NCBI GenBank assembly: GCA_965223585.1
Contig: CBDCWW010000005.1
Location: forward strand, 1-64,000
DNA: 64,000 bases
Reading direction: 5' to 3'
Origin: CBDCVN01 sp965223585
Lineage (GTDB): Bacteria > Deinococcota > Deinococci > Deinococcales > Trueperaceae
Part shown: one piece after another, positions 19,156 through 27,999 of the stretch
Layout of the letters: each line of letters starts with the position of its first letter
How positions within the stretch are numbered: position 1 is the stretch's first letter
Notes under the pieces: model-generated
What the model saw: only the letters and a program-made list of their open reading frames with translations
What the model was told of the DNA's origin: nothing
Databases searched by the model: none
Program-made: the position numbers and the translations under genes

Positions 19156-19839
19156 ATGAGCCTAAGTGATATAGAAATAAGAATATTAGGTTCCCTAATT
19201 GAAAAGGAACGTACTACACCAGAAGGATATCCTCTTTCTACAAATGCACTAGTTCTTGCTTGTAATCAAAAGTCTAGTCGTAACCCTATAACAAGTTATA
19301 ATCAACTAGAGGTTGAAGAAACCTTGCGATTACTTCGTGATAAAGGTTTAACTAATACTATTCGAGGCGCTAATGAGCGTGCTTTTAAGCATAGGCACAA
19401 ACTTAATGAGATTTTTTTTAATGTTAATGATAAAGGATTTGCTATTTTAGCAGTTCTTATGCTCCGTGGTTTACAAACTGCTGGAGAATTGCGAACTCGT
19501 ACTGAAAGATACGTTAGATTTGACAGCCTTGCAGAAGTGGATGCTACGTTGGAGCAGCTTGCAGAGCACAGACCCCCACTGGTTAAAAATCATGGGCGTG
19601 GCCCCGGGCAAAGCCAAGATCGTTGGGACCAAACACTAGGTATTGATCCAGAGAAGCAAAAACCCAGAGTTCGAGCTACCTCTGCAACATCAGGAGATAG
19701 TAAATCTGCCTCAGCATCAATATTAGAGAATAATAAGTCTACTGACCTTAATGAACTTAGGCAAGAACTTCAACAACTGAAATCAAAGGTCAATCAAATA
19801 ATGAAACATCTTGGGTTAGAGAAAGATGAAGATGTCTAA
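19156..19839 (+). CDS. yceH: YceH family protein (DUF480)
   Basis: The 227-residue protein shows the family hallmarks: EIRILGSLIEKERTTPEGYP at the N-terminus, the NQKSSRNP motif, RGLQTAGELRTR and a PPLVK motif. The fold is two winged-helix domains, suggesting DNA binding, but no role is established for the family. A family-specific short coiled-coil tail (ELRQELQQLKSKVNQIMKHL) is present. The ATG at 19156 fits the conserved N-terminus. The gene follows recQ by 34 bp and may be cotranscribed. Confidence 0.93.
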   Translation: MSLSDIEIRILGSLIEKERTTPEGYPLSTNALVLACNQKSSRNPITSYNQLEVEETLRLLRDKGLTNTIRGANERAFKHRHKLNEIFFNVNDKGFAILAVLMLRGLQTAGELRTRTERYVRFDSLAEVDATLEQLAEHRPPLVKNHGRGPGQSQDRWDQTLGIDPEKQKPRVRATSATSGDSKSASASILENNKSTDLNELRQELQQLKSKVNQIMKHLGLEKDEDV

Positions 19840-19944
19840 AAGTTTAGCGCCCAAAGAGGTAATTTGATTGCTGTGATGGCAATTTGTGGTGAGCTCGCTT
19901 AAAAAGGAGGTCCTCGGCTTTAGCTGTGGGTGTGTAAATAAATC

Positions 19945-20355
19945 ATGATAAGATTTTTGGTTGCTTACTGGTTCCTTTTTATTGCCTGTTTAGTAATTTG
20001 TATACAAAGACCTAAATTAGGACCTCCCCTAATTCGTTTATTGGGCCTGCTCTACAGCTTAATAGCTTTTGCTGCTTTCTTATTTGGCCTATGGCTTTGG
20101 TCATACCCACCTTTTTGGAGGGGTATTGCTGCAGCTCTATTGATGTTATTAGTAGGTGGAGGGTGTCTTTTGGCTACTCAATTACTGAGACACACTTACC
20201 TAGCAAGCTTAATCTGGATTATTGTTGGGGTAATGACCTTTTTAGCAAGCAATCTAGTAGATCTAAAAATAACTCCTAGCTCACTAATTGCTTTACCTCC
20301 AATTATGCTAGCTAGCTTTAGTCTATATCTTAATAAGAAAAAATTTAGGGCCTAG
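19945..20355 (+). CDS. Small hypothetical membrane protein, 136 aa
   Basis: Nearly the whole protein is hydrophobic, with four predicted membrane segments (about 1-20, 28-52, 58-80 and 84-104) and a basic C-terminus (LNKKKFRA). I do not recognise a family. A candidate Shine-Dalgarno (AAAAGGAGGT at about 19901) is too far away to decide the start, and TAAAT just before the ATG hints at a leaderless message. It lies between yceH and the bacillithiol-disulfide reductase. Confidence 0.6.
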   Translation: MIRFLVAYWFLFIACLVICIQRPKLGPPLIRLLGLLYSLIAFAAFLFGLWLWSYPPFWRGIAAALLMLLVGGGCLLATQLLRHTYLASLIWIIVGVMTFLASNLVDLKITPSSLIALPPIMLASFSLYLNKKKFRA

Positions 20356-20462
20356 CAAGTGAGCAAAATACTGCTATATGAATCTGAATCCCTTTCAATT
20401 TTACTGATAGGTTACATTGGATTTCTTGTGAAAAGAAGAACTAACTTTGCTAAGATGGCAAT

Positions 20463-21467
20463 ATGTTGGATTTAGCCATTATAGGTGCAGGACCAATTGG
20501 GCTCGAGGCCGCTATTCTAGCTCAGCGTCAAGGGCTTAATTACACTGTTTTTGAAAAAGGTTGCATTGTAAACGCCATCTACAATTACCCCACTTACATG
20601 ACTTTTTTTACAACTTCTGAGCGATTAGAAATTGGTGGACATCCACTTATTACTGCTACAGACAAGCCTACCCGTAAGGAAGCCCTTGACTATTATCGAA
20701 AGGTAAGTATTAATGAAGCCTTAAACATCAAACAATATAGTGAAGTTACAAAAATTCTACCTTCTAACAAGGGGTTTCAATTAACCATAACACCTAAAAG
20801 GGGTGAAATTTATCGTACTGATACTCTTAGGGTAGTTATAGCTACTGGCTATTTTGATAACCCTAAAATGCTTAATATACCCGGCGAGCAAAATGAGAAC
20901 GTCAGCCATTATTACACAGAGTCCCACTCTTTCTACAATCGCAACGTCACTATTATTGGAGCAGGTAGCAGTGCTGCTGACGCTGCACTTGATCTTTTTA
21001 AAAGTGGAGCAAGAGTGACTATGATACATAGGGGAGATGATTTTCGCCATAGTCTTAAGTATTGGATCCGTCCTAATTTAGAAAATCGAGTTAAGGAAGG
21101 TAGCATTACTGCACACTTTAATACTGTGGTCAAAGAAATTACAGCCGATGAGGTAATTGCTTATAAGCTGGGTCAAGAAATTCACATCCCTACAGAACAA
21201 ACCTTTGCCTTGACTGGTTACTATGCTTCACCAAAGTTACTTGAACAAGTAGGTGTTAAGGTTAACTCAGATGATTTTTCAGCTAAGCTAAATCCCAAAA
21301 CTTTTGAAACTAATGTTGAGGGACTTTATATAATTGGGTCAGCAGGTTTTGGCCAGCGCACTAGTGATGTTTTTATTGAAAATGGCTTAGTGCATGCTCG
21401 CAAAGCTTTTGAAGATATTGGTAAGAAATTTAAGAGTGAAAAAGTGAATCTATTGTCCATGGTTTAG
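20463..21467 (+). CDS. ypdA: Bacillithiol-disulfide reductase, YpdA/Bdr family
   Basis: YpdA is an NADPH-dependent flavoprotein that reduces oxidised bacillithiol. The 334-residue protein has an FAD-binding GAGPIGLEAAI at the N-terminus, the family stretch FEKGCIVNAIYNYPTYMTFF, an NADPH-binding GAGSSAADAALDLF (about 165), and the C-terminal FAD clamp NVEGLYIIGSAGFG. It lacks the CxxC of thioredoxin reductase, as expected for YpdA. The presence of bshC in the same window supports the function. A -10-like TAAGAT ends 6 nt before the ATG at 20463, so the message may be leaderless. A repeat begins exactly at its stop codon. Confidence 0.9.
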   Translation: MLDLAIIGAGPIGLEAAILAQRQGLNYTVFEKGCIVNAIYNYPTYMTFFTTSERLEIGGHPLITATDKPTRKEALDYYRKVSINEALNIKQYSEVTKILPSNKGFQLTITPKRGEIYRTDTLRVVIATGYFDNPKMLNIPGEQNENVSHYYTESHSFYNRNVTIIGAGSSAADAALDLFKSGARVTMIHRGDDFRHSLKYWIRPNLENRVKEGSITAHFNTVVKEITADEVIAYKLGQEIHIPTEQTFALTGYYASPKLLEQVGVKVNSDDFSAKLNPKTFETNVEGLYIIGSAGFGQRTSDVFIENGLVHARKAFEDIGKKFKSEKVNLLSMV

Positions 21468-21626
21468 TTTTGAACATTTTTCCTCTCAGCTTGGTGAAAC
21501 ACTTTGCCTTTCTAAGAGGAGAAAATTATAAGTCCCCTCTCTGAAGGGGATATAGGAGATGAAGCATAATCTGCCCCGCAGGTAAGTGCTCGATGAAATG
21601 TCCATTTTTAATCTGTTTTCAGTATA
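21466..21626 (+). repeat. Dispersed repeat R1, compact copy
   Basis: It starts at the ypdA stop (TTTAGTTTTGAACATTTTT) and ends with a core (21560-21626) that recurs inverted at 12217-12283 with only a few mismatches. The left part and the core are also shared with 13755-14075. It has internal palindromic stretches (CTAAGAGGAG, CCCCTCTCTGAAGGGG). There is no coding capacity. Confidence 0.8.
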
Positions 21627-21664
21627 CTTATCTTATGCATAAGGATTTTTGCAGTGCTGCTTAC

Positions 21665-22384
21665 TTATAGGCGATTTTCTGTATCTGCCCACAAGATTCG
21701 ACCGCAACTTGGACAACGAGTAACCCCCTTAGCATTCTGACCTTTCATTACTTTTTGAACAACATGTATGGGTAACCTCATACTACAACCACCACAGGAC
21801 TGTCCACCAACAATTTTAACAAGGCCCATACCCCTCTTAGAACGGCGAATTTGCTCATATTGTCTAAGCAGGTTTTTATCGATATCTTTAGCTAAATCAT
21901 CTCTTTCAATTGAAAAAGTTTGAATTTTATCAGTTAGTTCGTTTACACGAGATTCTTCATCAGCTATCAACTTTTGTACTTTGGGTTCTAAAGCAGCAAG
22001 TTCATCTTTAAGATTTTTTACCTCTGCCTCGAGCGCTTCTTGCCTTTCCATTAATGGTAAAGTATCCTCTTCTAACTCTTCAATTCTTGTTCTAAACTGA
22101 TGAGCTTGATTTTCGTATTGGCTTACTTCTTTACTAGAAAAAGATTCATGTGCTGCTCTTTCTGCTTCTTTATACCTTTGCTCGAGGGAACCTATCTCAA
22201 GCTGATTGCCGCTTATTTGCTTACTGAGCTTATCAAAAGCCACTTCAACATCAGCAAGCTTAACTTCTAAATTTTCTTTTTCTACTAGAATTTCAGAAAG
22301 TTCAGCGGGAGTTTTTTCTTTTTCTTTTTGCAAATCATCTAATTCAAGGTCTCGGTCTTGAATTCTATTTATTTTTTGAAGCAT
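21665..22384 (-). CDS. Coiled-coil protein with C4-type zinc ribbon (DUF164/CdsZ family)
   Basis: About 180 residues of heptad-rich coiled coil (from RIQDRDLELDDLQKEKEK) are followed by the zinc-ribbon module GGQSCGGCSMRLP...GVTRCPSCGRILW, whose four cysteines bind the metal. This is the zf-RING_7/DUF164 family, common in Gram-positive bacteria, Deinococcota and Chlamydiae. Proposed roles are in nucleic-acid or secretion-linked contacts, but none is firm. The length of 239 is typical. The ATG at 22384 is the natural start. Its stop lies just beyond the R1 repeat, and ypdA is convergent with it. Confidence 0.9.
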   Translation of the reverse strand: MLQKINRIQDRDLELDDLQKEKEKTPAELSEILVEKENLEVKLADVEVAFDKLSKQISGNQLEIGSLEQRYKEAERAAHESFSSKEVSQYENQAHQFRTRIEELEEDTLPLMERQEALEAEVKNLKDELAALEPKVQKLIADEESRVNELTDKIQTFSIERDDLAKDIDKNLLRQYEQIRRSKRGMGLVKIVGGQSCGGCSMRLPIHVVQKVMKGQNAKGVTRCPSCGRILWADTENRL

Positions 22385-22528
22385 TTCTTTATCCTTAACA
22401 AACTAAAACTTATTATTGTCATAGCTTTAGACCATTAAATACCTTGGGCTATATCAACCCTTATCTGAATGCTGAATCCAGTCATAACCTCTTTTCTTAA
22501 AAAATGATAGAGTGCTTTTACTTAAGCA

Positions 22529-22567
22529 CAAAAAACTCCACCTTAGCATTAATGCCAAAGTGGAGTT
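22529..22567 (-). terminator. Rho-independent terminator for the minus-strand gene ending at 22691
   Basis: AACTCCAC...GTGGAGTT forms the stem, with an inner GCATTAATGC palindrome. On the minus strand it is followed by TTTTTT. It lies about 125 bp after the stop of the exported 134-aa protein. Confidence 0.7.
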
Positions 22568-22690
22568 CGGTATGCAAATCAGTGGCTTACACAAGCCTAG
22601 AAACACAATGTTAGTTTAACATGTTTTAAGAAGCTTATGCATAAAGTTTTCGTTTTTTTACTAATTTAATTCTCAGTAAAGCCATCTTTT

Positions 22691-23095
22691 CTAATCTAGT
22701 GGTGTAAAAGCAATGATTACAAAACCATCTGTTGTTATTGCAAAGTAGTAATTCCCATAGTCACTGCTATATTCAGCAATATAAGTATAGCCATCTTGGA
22801 GCCAATCATTATCTTTAGACAATCCTGATAGAAATCCATTTATGTGTTTATCCACCGCTTTACTAAACTCTGTAGTACTAAGGTTAGTTTGACCGCAAGC
22901 AAAATTTACATAGTCATCTACAACATCACATCTTTTTGGGTCTATTGCTAGATTTTCGAAAAGTCCTTGTACCACATAAAATTGCTCTGAACCTTCCGGC
23001 ATATCAATGGCAAAGACATGAATAACTATTAGGAGACTTACTAAAATATAAATTAAGTGCACTATGACTTTCCTATCTAAAACAATATCTAACAC
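22691..23095 (-). CDS. Hypothetical exported or membrane-anchored protein, 134 aa
   Basis: An N-terminal hydrophobic stretch (VIVHLIYILVSLLIVIHVFA) looks like a signal peptide or anchor. The remainder is a small acidic domain with two cysteines (RCDVVDDYVNFACG), which may form a disulfide outside the cell. The protein ends YYFAITTDGFVIIAFTPLD. I do not recognise a family. It is isolated, followed by a clear terminator and separated from trpG by about 80 bp. Confidence 0.55.
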   Translation of the reverse strand: MLDIVLDRKVIVHLIYILVSLLIVIHVFAIDMPEGSEQFYVVQGLFENLAIDPKRCDVVDDYVNFACGQTNLSTTEFSKAVDKHINGFLSGLSKDNDWLQDGYTYIAEYSSDYGNYYFAITTDGFVIIAFTPLD

Positions 23096-23177
23096 TACAT
23101 CAGAACCTTATAGTTCATAAAAATAGATGAAGTTAAAGTGAGTTTTCATATTAAGTAGGGGGTGTAATAGTAGATAT

Positions 23178-23753
23178 CTAACATATATCAATAAAGTTTT
23201 GTAACATTTGGTGGCCTGTGTCGGTAAGAATACTTTCAGGGTGAAACTGAACCCCCCAAACAGGGTGTTTAGTATGCTGCATGCCCATAATGACTTCTTC
23301 ATTATTATCTTTTACCCATGCGTTTACTTGTAAATCTTTGGTAATATCTTCAACAACAAGAGAATGGTAACGTGTAGCAGTGAATTTTTTTGGCAAACCT
23401 TTGAAGACTCCTGTGCTGTCATGGCTAATTTGACTAGTCTTACCGTGCATGATTTTTTTTGCCCTAACTACTTTTGCTCCATAGGCTACACCTATACTTT
23501 GGTGGCCTAGGCAAACTCCTAACATGGGTATATTTTCGCCATAAGTTTTAACCACTTCAACAGAATGCCCTGCTTCATTAGGGGTGCAAGGGCCGGGAGA
23601 AATCACAATGCCATTGGGTTGCAGTGTAGCTATATCATCAAGTTCAAATTTATCATTGCGCCATATTTTAAGGTCAACACCTAACTCACCTAAGTACTGT
23701 ACTAAATTAAAAGTAAAAGAGTCGTAGTTATCGATTACTAAAAGGTTTTTCAT
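23178..23753 (-). CDS. trpG: Anthranilate synthase component II, glutamine amidotransferase
   Basis: TrpG hydrolyses glutamine and feeds ammonia to TrpE for anthranilate synthesis; in some species the same subunit also serves aminodeoxychorismate synthase (PabA). The class I amidotransferase triad is visible: Cys in LGVCLGHQ (about residue 79), and His and Glu in VQFHPESILT (about 170). VIDNYDSFTFNLVQYL at the start and ISPGPCTPNEAG for the oxyanion strand also match. At 191 residues it is complete. It lies downstream of trpE in the same unit. The repaired upstream small gene would overlap its start by ATGA. Confidence 0.93.
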   Translation of the reverse strand: MKNLLVIDNYDSFTFNLVQYLGELGVDLKIWRNDKFELDDIATLQPNGIVISPGPCTPNEAGHSVEVVKTYGENIPMLGVCLGHQSIGVAYGAKVVRAKKIMHGKTSQISHDSTGVFKGLPKKFTATRYHSLVVEDITKDLQVNAWVKDNNEEVIMGMQHTKHPVWGVQFHPESILTDTGHQMLQNFIDIC

Positions 23754-24057
23754 AAGCTACCTATTTCTTGCAAAGCACGTTCTAAAAGGTCATCAACTGA
23801 GTCCAATTTCCCCTCCTCAAATAAATTGTTATTTTTAAACGTGTTTCAAGTCCTTCACCGTAGCATAAACTTAATATTTTAAGCTTTAATTCAGACAATG
23901 ATAAATCTGGATTAGCTTGGTGAATAGCATTTTTAGGAAGTCCCATCCTACTTTTAAAAAGTGAACAAGCAAGTCTAAAACGTCTTAATGGCCCTGCCTC
24001 ACGAAACATGTTTATATGTATGTTCTCGATTGTAGGATGAGTATCTTGTATATTCAC
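23750..24057 (-). pseudogene. Small gene between trpE and trpG with a probable one-base frameshift
   Basis: The ATG at 24057 is 3 bp after the trpE stop. The frame encodes 91 residues (FREAGPLRRFRLACSLFKS, then a helical part ending YGEGLETRLK) and stops at 23782. Adding one A to the A5 run near 23838-23842 instead gives LKNNNLFEEGKLDSVDDLL and a tail ending QEIGSL, whose TGA stop overlaps the trpG ATG as ATGA. That neat coupling and the helical continuation suggest an original ~102-residue protein. I think similar small proteins occur in Chloroflexi and Deinococcota, but I cannot name a family. Its position suggests a link to tryptophan or anthranilate synthesis, as inference only. Confidence 0.6.
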
Positions 24058-24060
24058 TTT

Positions 24061-25491
24061 TTAAGCAAGTCCTTTTATAGCTAATTCTACTGCTTTAACA
24101 AGCGCCTTAAGCTTGTTCATACTTTCTTCATACTCAAATTCAGGATCGGAATCTGCTACTATGCCACCACCTGCTTGCAAATGAATTTTGCCATTACAAA
24201 TAACAGCTGTGCGCAATGTTAGAGCCATATCCATAGCACCATTTACTGCTACATAGCCAAAAGCTCCTGCATAGGGGCCCCGGCGGGTATTCTCAAGCTC
24301 ATCAATGATTTCCATGGCTCGAATTTTAGGTGCGCCACTAGCTGTGCCCATAGGTAGAGTGCTAGCTAAAGCATCCAAAGGTGTCTTGCCTTCTTCTAAA
24401 ATACCAGCCACTGTTGAAACAATGTGCATCACATGACTAAAACGTTCTATACGCATTAAATCTGGCACATGTACACTGCCGTATCTGCATACTCTGCCTA
24501 GATCATTACGACCCAGATCAACAAGCATTACATGCTCTGCACGTTCTTTCTCGTCAGCTAATAATTCTTTGGCAAGTGCTTCGTCTTCTTCAGGGGTTAT
24601 ACCACGTTTTCTTGTACCAGCTATGGGTAAAGTCTCTACATATTTGGCATCAGGACTACGAATTAAGCTTTCTGGCGAGCTAGATACAAGTGTCACTGGA
24701 CCAAGATCAAGGTAACCAAGGTAAGGACTGGGGTTCACATGTCTAAGGGCACGATAAATAGCAAAAGGATGGACGCCTAATTCTGCAGTCAAGCGCTGAC
24801 CGGGTACTAGCTGGAAAGCATCACCTGCATGAATGTATTCTACGGCTTTGGCCACAGCTTGCATGTACTGCTCTTTAGTAAAATTACTCTTGAACTCTGT
24901 TTTATGTCCTGCCCTGTCACCGGGTACACCGGGTAGGGGACTACGCAAACGTTGGTAGATGCGCTCAACTACAGCTTTTGCTCTTGCCTCGTCAGAATCA
25001 TTTTTTACTTCGGCAGCAGCTACAATAAAGAGGGTATGTTTTAGATGGTCAAATATTATTAATGCTTCAGGCTGAATGAAAAGTAGGTCAGGAATGTTAA
25101 GCTCATCAGGATTACTATCTGGTAATGTTTCATACCAACGAATTAGATCGTAGCTTGCGTATCCTACTGCCCCTGCCCAAAAACTAGGCAATTTAGGATC
25201 TTGATGGTTTTCACATACCGTCTCATCCCACAGTACTTGTAAAGGATCATTTGTTTCAAAGTTTCTGACACCATTAGTTGTTGTAAGTGTTATGCTTTGA
25301 TTTTTAACTTCTATACGCTTACGCTCACCTGTACCAATAAAAGAATAACGAGCAATACGCTCACCTTGTTCAACAGACTCTAATAAGAAGCTTGGATGCC
25401 CTGCTACCTTAAGATAGGCAGTTAAAGGAGTTTCTAAGTCAGCAAAAACTTCTTTGTAAATGGGTTTTAGGGGAGCTGTGTTTAGTGGCAT
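24061..25491 (-). CDS. trpE: Anthranilate synthase component I
   Basis: TrpE converts chorismate and ammonia to anthranilate, the first step of tryptophan synthesis. The 476-residue protein has the chorismate-binding core with PIAGTRKRGITPEEDE, VDLGRNDLGRVCRYGSV, FSHVMHIVSTVAG, PMGTASGAPKIRAMEIIDEL and RGPYAGAFGYV. The N-terminal ~50 residues contain an LLES-type motif (SFLLESVEQGERIARYSFIG), the usual site of tryptophan feedback inhibition. It heads the trpE-small-trpG unit. A promoter-like pair lies 26-53 bp upstream. Confidence 0.95.
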   Translation of the reverse strand: MPLNTAPLKPIYKEVFADLETPLTAYLKVAGHPSFLLESVEQGERIARYSFIGTGERKRIEVKNQSITLTTTNGVRNFETNDPLQVLWDETVCENHQDPKLPSFWAGAVGYASYDLIRWYETLPDSNPDELNIPDLLFIQPEALIIFDHLKHTLFIVAAAEVKNDSDEARAKAVVERIYQRLRSPLPGVPGDRAGHKTEFKSNFTKEQYMQAVAKAVEYIHAGDAFQLVPGQRLTAELGVHPFAIYRALRHVNPSPYLGYLDLGPVTLVSSSPESLIRSPDAKYVETLPIAGTRKRGITPEEDEALAKELLADEKERAEHVMLVDLGRNDLGRVCRYGSVHVPDLMRIERFSHVMHIVSTVAGILEEGKTPLDALASTLPMGTASGAPKIRAMEIIDELENTRRGPYAGAFGYVAVNGAMDMALTLRTAVICNGKIHLQAGGGIVADSDPEFEYEESMNKLKALVKAVELAIKGLA

Positions 25492-25516
25492 TAGTCTTAT
25501 ATTACTAGTTAGGAGG

Positions 25517-25544
25517 ATTTTATCACAAGCTTGACAATCTGTAA
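25517..25544 (-). promoter_or_regulatory. Putative trpE promoter
   Basis: On the minus strand TTACAG (25544-25539) and TAAAAT (25522-25517) are 16 bp apart, with the -10 ending 25 nt before the trpE ATG. I see no trp leader peptide or attenuator. The remainder of the 25492-25903 interval shows only AT-rich sequence. Confidence 0.4.
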
Positions 25545-25903
25545 GGGTTGTAAGCTTAAATTTACTTAATCAATGGCTAAATTACACAACACCCACAAAA
25601 ATTCACATGCTTCCACTTATAAGCTATATTTATGTTTTACACACTAACCTTATGTTTAAGTTATGTTAAGATTAAATAGTACCTTTGTTTAATTCTTTTA
25701 GAATAAGAAGTTGCAATATTTATACAAAGGTAATACCCAAAATAATATTTAGGGGTGCCTATCAAAGTTTGTTAATTCAGTAGTACAAGAAAGGGAATTG
25801 AGGTTTTGTTAATAGGGATCTAGTCATCACGGCAAAAGGCCAAGTCGAGATGTTAAATGCTCATACAAAATAAGATAATTATCTTATTTCAAAGTGAGAA
25901 TTT

Positions 25904-26671
25904 TTGGTGCTCTTACCAAGAAAATGGTCGTTGGGTTTGTATTTTGAAGTTGGCTTTTTAGATATCATTGACATCTTGCTTATTACGGTACTGCTTTACC
26001 ATATTTACAAGTGGCTCATTGGTAGTAGAGCATGGAATTTGCTAAGAGGTATTGCCTTGCTAGGAGGTGGCTGGTTTCTTGCAGCCCAATTAGGTTTGCC
26101 TGCAAGTGCTTGGTTGTTTGATAAATTTGTAGGTGCGGCCTTTATTGCTGTAGTTATAATTTTTCAACCTGAGCTTCGGGCTATTCTCGAGAATTTTGGG
26201 CGTGGTTCTGCTGCCTATGTAGCTATTGGGGATCCTGTAAAAGAAGTTATGTCAACAGTACGTAATCTAGCTAGTCAGAATCGTGGGGCCATTATCGCTA
26301 TAGAAAAACGCGTGCCTTTAGAGGAATATGGTAGGGTAGGATCTAAACTCAATTCACCCGTAAGCTCGGCGTTACTAGAAACTATTTTTGACTCCAAAGG
26401 TCCTTTACACGATGGTGCTGTAATTATAAAAAATGATGTTATCACCTATGCTGGTGCTATTTTCCCAGTGAGTAATAGAATCGAGGGAGTACCTGCCTCA
26501 CACGGAACACGTCACCGTGCTGCTTTAGGACTATCTGAAAAAAGTGATGCTTTGGCTATAGTTGTTAGTGAAGAAAGAGGAACTGTTAGCCTAGCTAAAG
26601 AAGGGCAAATCAAAAGTGACATTGCACCTACTGAAGTATTAAAGGCCTTGCGTGAGGTGTATAGATCATGA
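25904..26671 (+). CDS. cdaA: Diadenylate cyclase, CdaA type
   Basis: CdaA makes the second messenger c-di-AMP from two ATP at the membrane. Three N-terminal membrane helices (about 15-100) precede the DisA_N domain. The catalytic DGA (GPLHDGAVII, about 165-174) and RHR (GTRHRAALGLSE, about 200-211) motifs are intact. The start is TTG at 25904 or GTG at 25907; both follow GTGAGAA and the choice is open. The next gene overlaps by ATGA, the common cdaA-cdaR (ybbR) pair. c-di-AMP controls potassium uptake in many bacteria, and trkH and a K+ channel occur in this window, but no c-di-AMP riboswitch or RCK gene is seen. Confidence 0.95.
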   Translation: MVLLPRKWSLGLYFEVGFLDIIDILLITVLLYHIYKWLIGSRAWNLLRGIALLGGGWFLAAQLGLPASAWLFDKFVGAAFIAVVIIFQPELRAILENFGRGSAAYVAIGDPVKEVMSTVRNLASQNRGAIIAIEKRVPLEEYGRVGSKLNSPVSSALLETIFDSKGPLHDGAVIIKNDVITYAGAIFPVSNRIEGVPASHGTRHRAALGLSEKSDALAIVVSEERGTVSLAKEGQIKSDIAPTEVLKALREVYRS

Positions 26672-27606
26672 AACGTTACATAAAGTACTTCAGTACCTAT
26701 GCTAGGTTGTGGTGGAAACGTTTATTGAATGACTGGTTAGCTAAACTAGTAGCTTTACTCTTAGCAATATTTTTATGGTCTTTTGTAAACTCTATTCAAA
26801 GCGCCATTAGTCAGCGTAACCTCACTGTACCACTTTCCCCTTTAATACAACCCTCGCAAATTGCAACAGGTATACCAGATAAGGTTGAAATAGTTGTTTC
26901 AGGCAAAAGTCAGCTTATTAAAAAGCTTAAAGTTGAAGATATCAATGTTGTACTTGATTTACTTGAGTTAGAGGGCAAATTCAAAGAAACCGTTCATGTT
27001 GCAGTGCCACTGGGCATAAGTTTAGTGAAAGTCAATCCTAAAGAGGTTATTGGTACAGTTGAATCTTTAGTAAAAACTTCTTTGCCTGTCAAAGTAAGCT
27101 TTTTGCCTTTAAATAAAACTAATTATGACTTTCTTTTTAGCGCAGATGTTTTTCCCCAAAATGTGGCTGCCTTAGGAACCGCTGATCTTGTAGAGGAAGC
27201 TGTGGCTGCTATAGCATTAACTACAGCAGTAGAAGGTGATGTTAAAGTGCCACTATATGCTGCTAACATGAGCGGACAAGCTTTATCTGAAATTAATTTA
27301 AGACCTTCAGAAGTTACTTTAAGTGTACATAAAGTACCAGTCCTGCACAGTAAAGAATTGCCAATTGTGGTTGATTTTCTGAGAGCTGAGAACGTAAAGG
27401 TTCAAACAAGTACTCTTAGCAAGGATACGGTTGTGCTTGTGGGAGCAAATCAACAACTTGAAAACCTCACAGAGGTACAAGCAAACGTTAATTTAGCAAG
27501 ACTTGGCCTTGGTGAACATGATATAGAGCTAAACTGGATTTTGCCTGAAGGTGTCAAAGTGCTTGAAGCACCTACTGTAAAGCTCAAATTAATCAATAAA
27601 CGTTAG
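26668..27606 (+). CDS. ybbR: YbbR-domain protein, CdaA regulator type
   Basis: A short cytoplasmic N-terminus and one membrane helix (LAKLVALLLAIFLWSFVNS) lead into about three extracytoplasmic YbbR repeats, each beta-rich with a VPL...V pattern (NLTVPLSPLIQ, KFKETVHVAVPLG and VKVPLYAANMSG are at blade starts). In Firmicutes CdaR binds and modulates CdaA. The 4-bp ATGA overlap with cdaA implies stoichiometric coupling. At 312 residues it is a normal size. An IS200/IS605-like relic begins about 10 bp after its stop, so the element inserted at the very end of the operon. Confidence 0.9.
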   Translation: MKRYIKYFSTYARLWWKRLLNDWLAKLVALLLAIFLWSFVNSIQSAISQRNLTVPLSPLIQPSQIATGIPDKVEIVVSGKSQLIKKLKVEDINVVLDLLELEGKFKETVHVAVPLGISLVKVNPKEVIGTVESLVKTSLPVKVSFLPLNKTNYDFLFSADVFPQNVAALGTADLVEEAVAAIALTTAVEGDVKVPLYAANMSGQALSEINLRPSEVTLSVHKVPVLHSKELPIVVDFLRAENVKVQTSTLSKDTVVLVGANQQLENLTEVQANVNLARLGLGEHDIELNWILPEGVKVLEAPTVKLKLINKR

Positions 27607-27611
27607 CTTTA

Positions 27612-27720
27612 CGTCAATTATCCATGGCTAAAGCCGAGGGCTTGCACTTCCAGCTCCCGTCAGAGATGACAAGCGGAGTGCAATAGGCTCGTTGACAGGA
27701 GCCCTACTAACACTTGAACT
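27612..27720 (-). repeat. IS200/IS605-type right-end relic with structured RNA-like hairpins
   Basis: Read on the minus strand, the stretch contains a hairpin around GTCATCTCTGAC, then GGGAGCTGGAAGTGCAAG, then a terminal hairpin built on GGCTTTAGCC. The same layout recurs at 45430-45500, where the hairpin stems differ in sequence but still pair. This is what the 3' end of TnpB-associated reRNA/omegaRNA and its transposon end look like. No tnpA or intact tnpB is left; the short minus-strand frame above it may be a scrambled tnpB tail. The rest of 27721-27986 has no recognisable gene. Confidence 0.5.
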
Positions 27721-27986
27721 GCTAAAAGAAGTTTTAAGCATTAGCTGCACATACCGAAGTGTGTACCAAATATTTGTGAAGCACTTATTAACTGTTGCCC
27801 TTAAGAGGGTGCCCTTGTGCTTTGTTTGCATGGAAAGGATTTTAACATAATGGCACCTCATATACAAACAAGTGTTGAGATTGTTTCTGGTGTTCCTGAT
27901 GTAAAAACTGGTGAGGCTATTTGAATAACTACTTTCATATTTAGAAGCCTTTGAATTATTTATTCTACCACCTTATTAGAAACTTA

Positions 27987-27992
27987 TATACT
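27987..27992 (+). promoter_or_regulatory. -10 box TATACT placing the transcription start at the ATG (leaderless)
   Basis: TATACT ends 7 nt before the ATG at 28000, so transcription would begin at or next to the start codon. The -35 region is weak (TTCTAC). Confidence 0.45.
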
Positions 27993-27999
27993 GAACTAG

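Noticed and set aside
27628..27867. 79-aa minus-strand frame as an intact gene
   Set aside because: Only its last ~25 residues could be a tnpB tail; the rest has no recognisable homology. I treat it as part of the IS200/IS605 relic.
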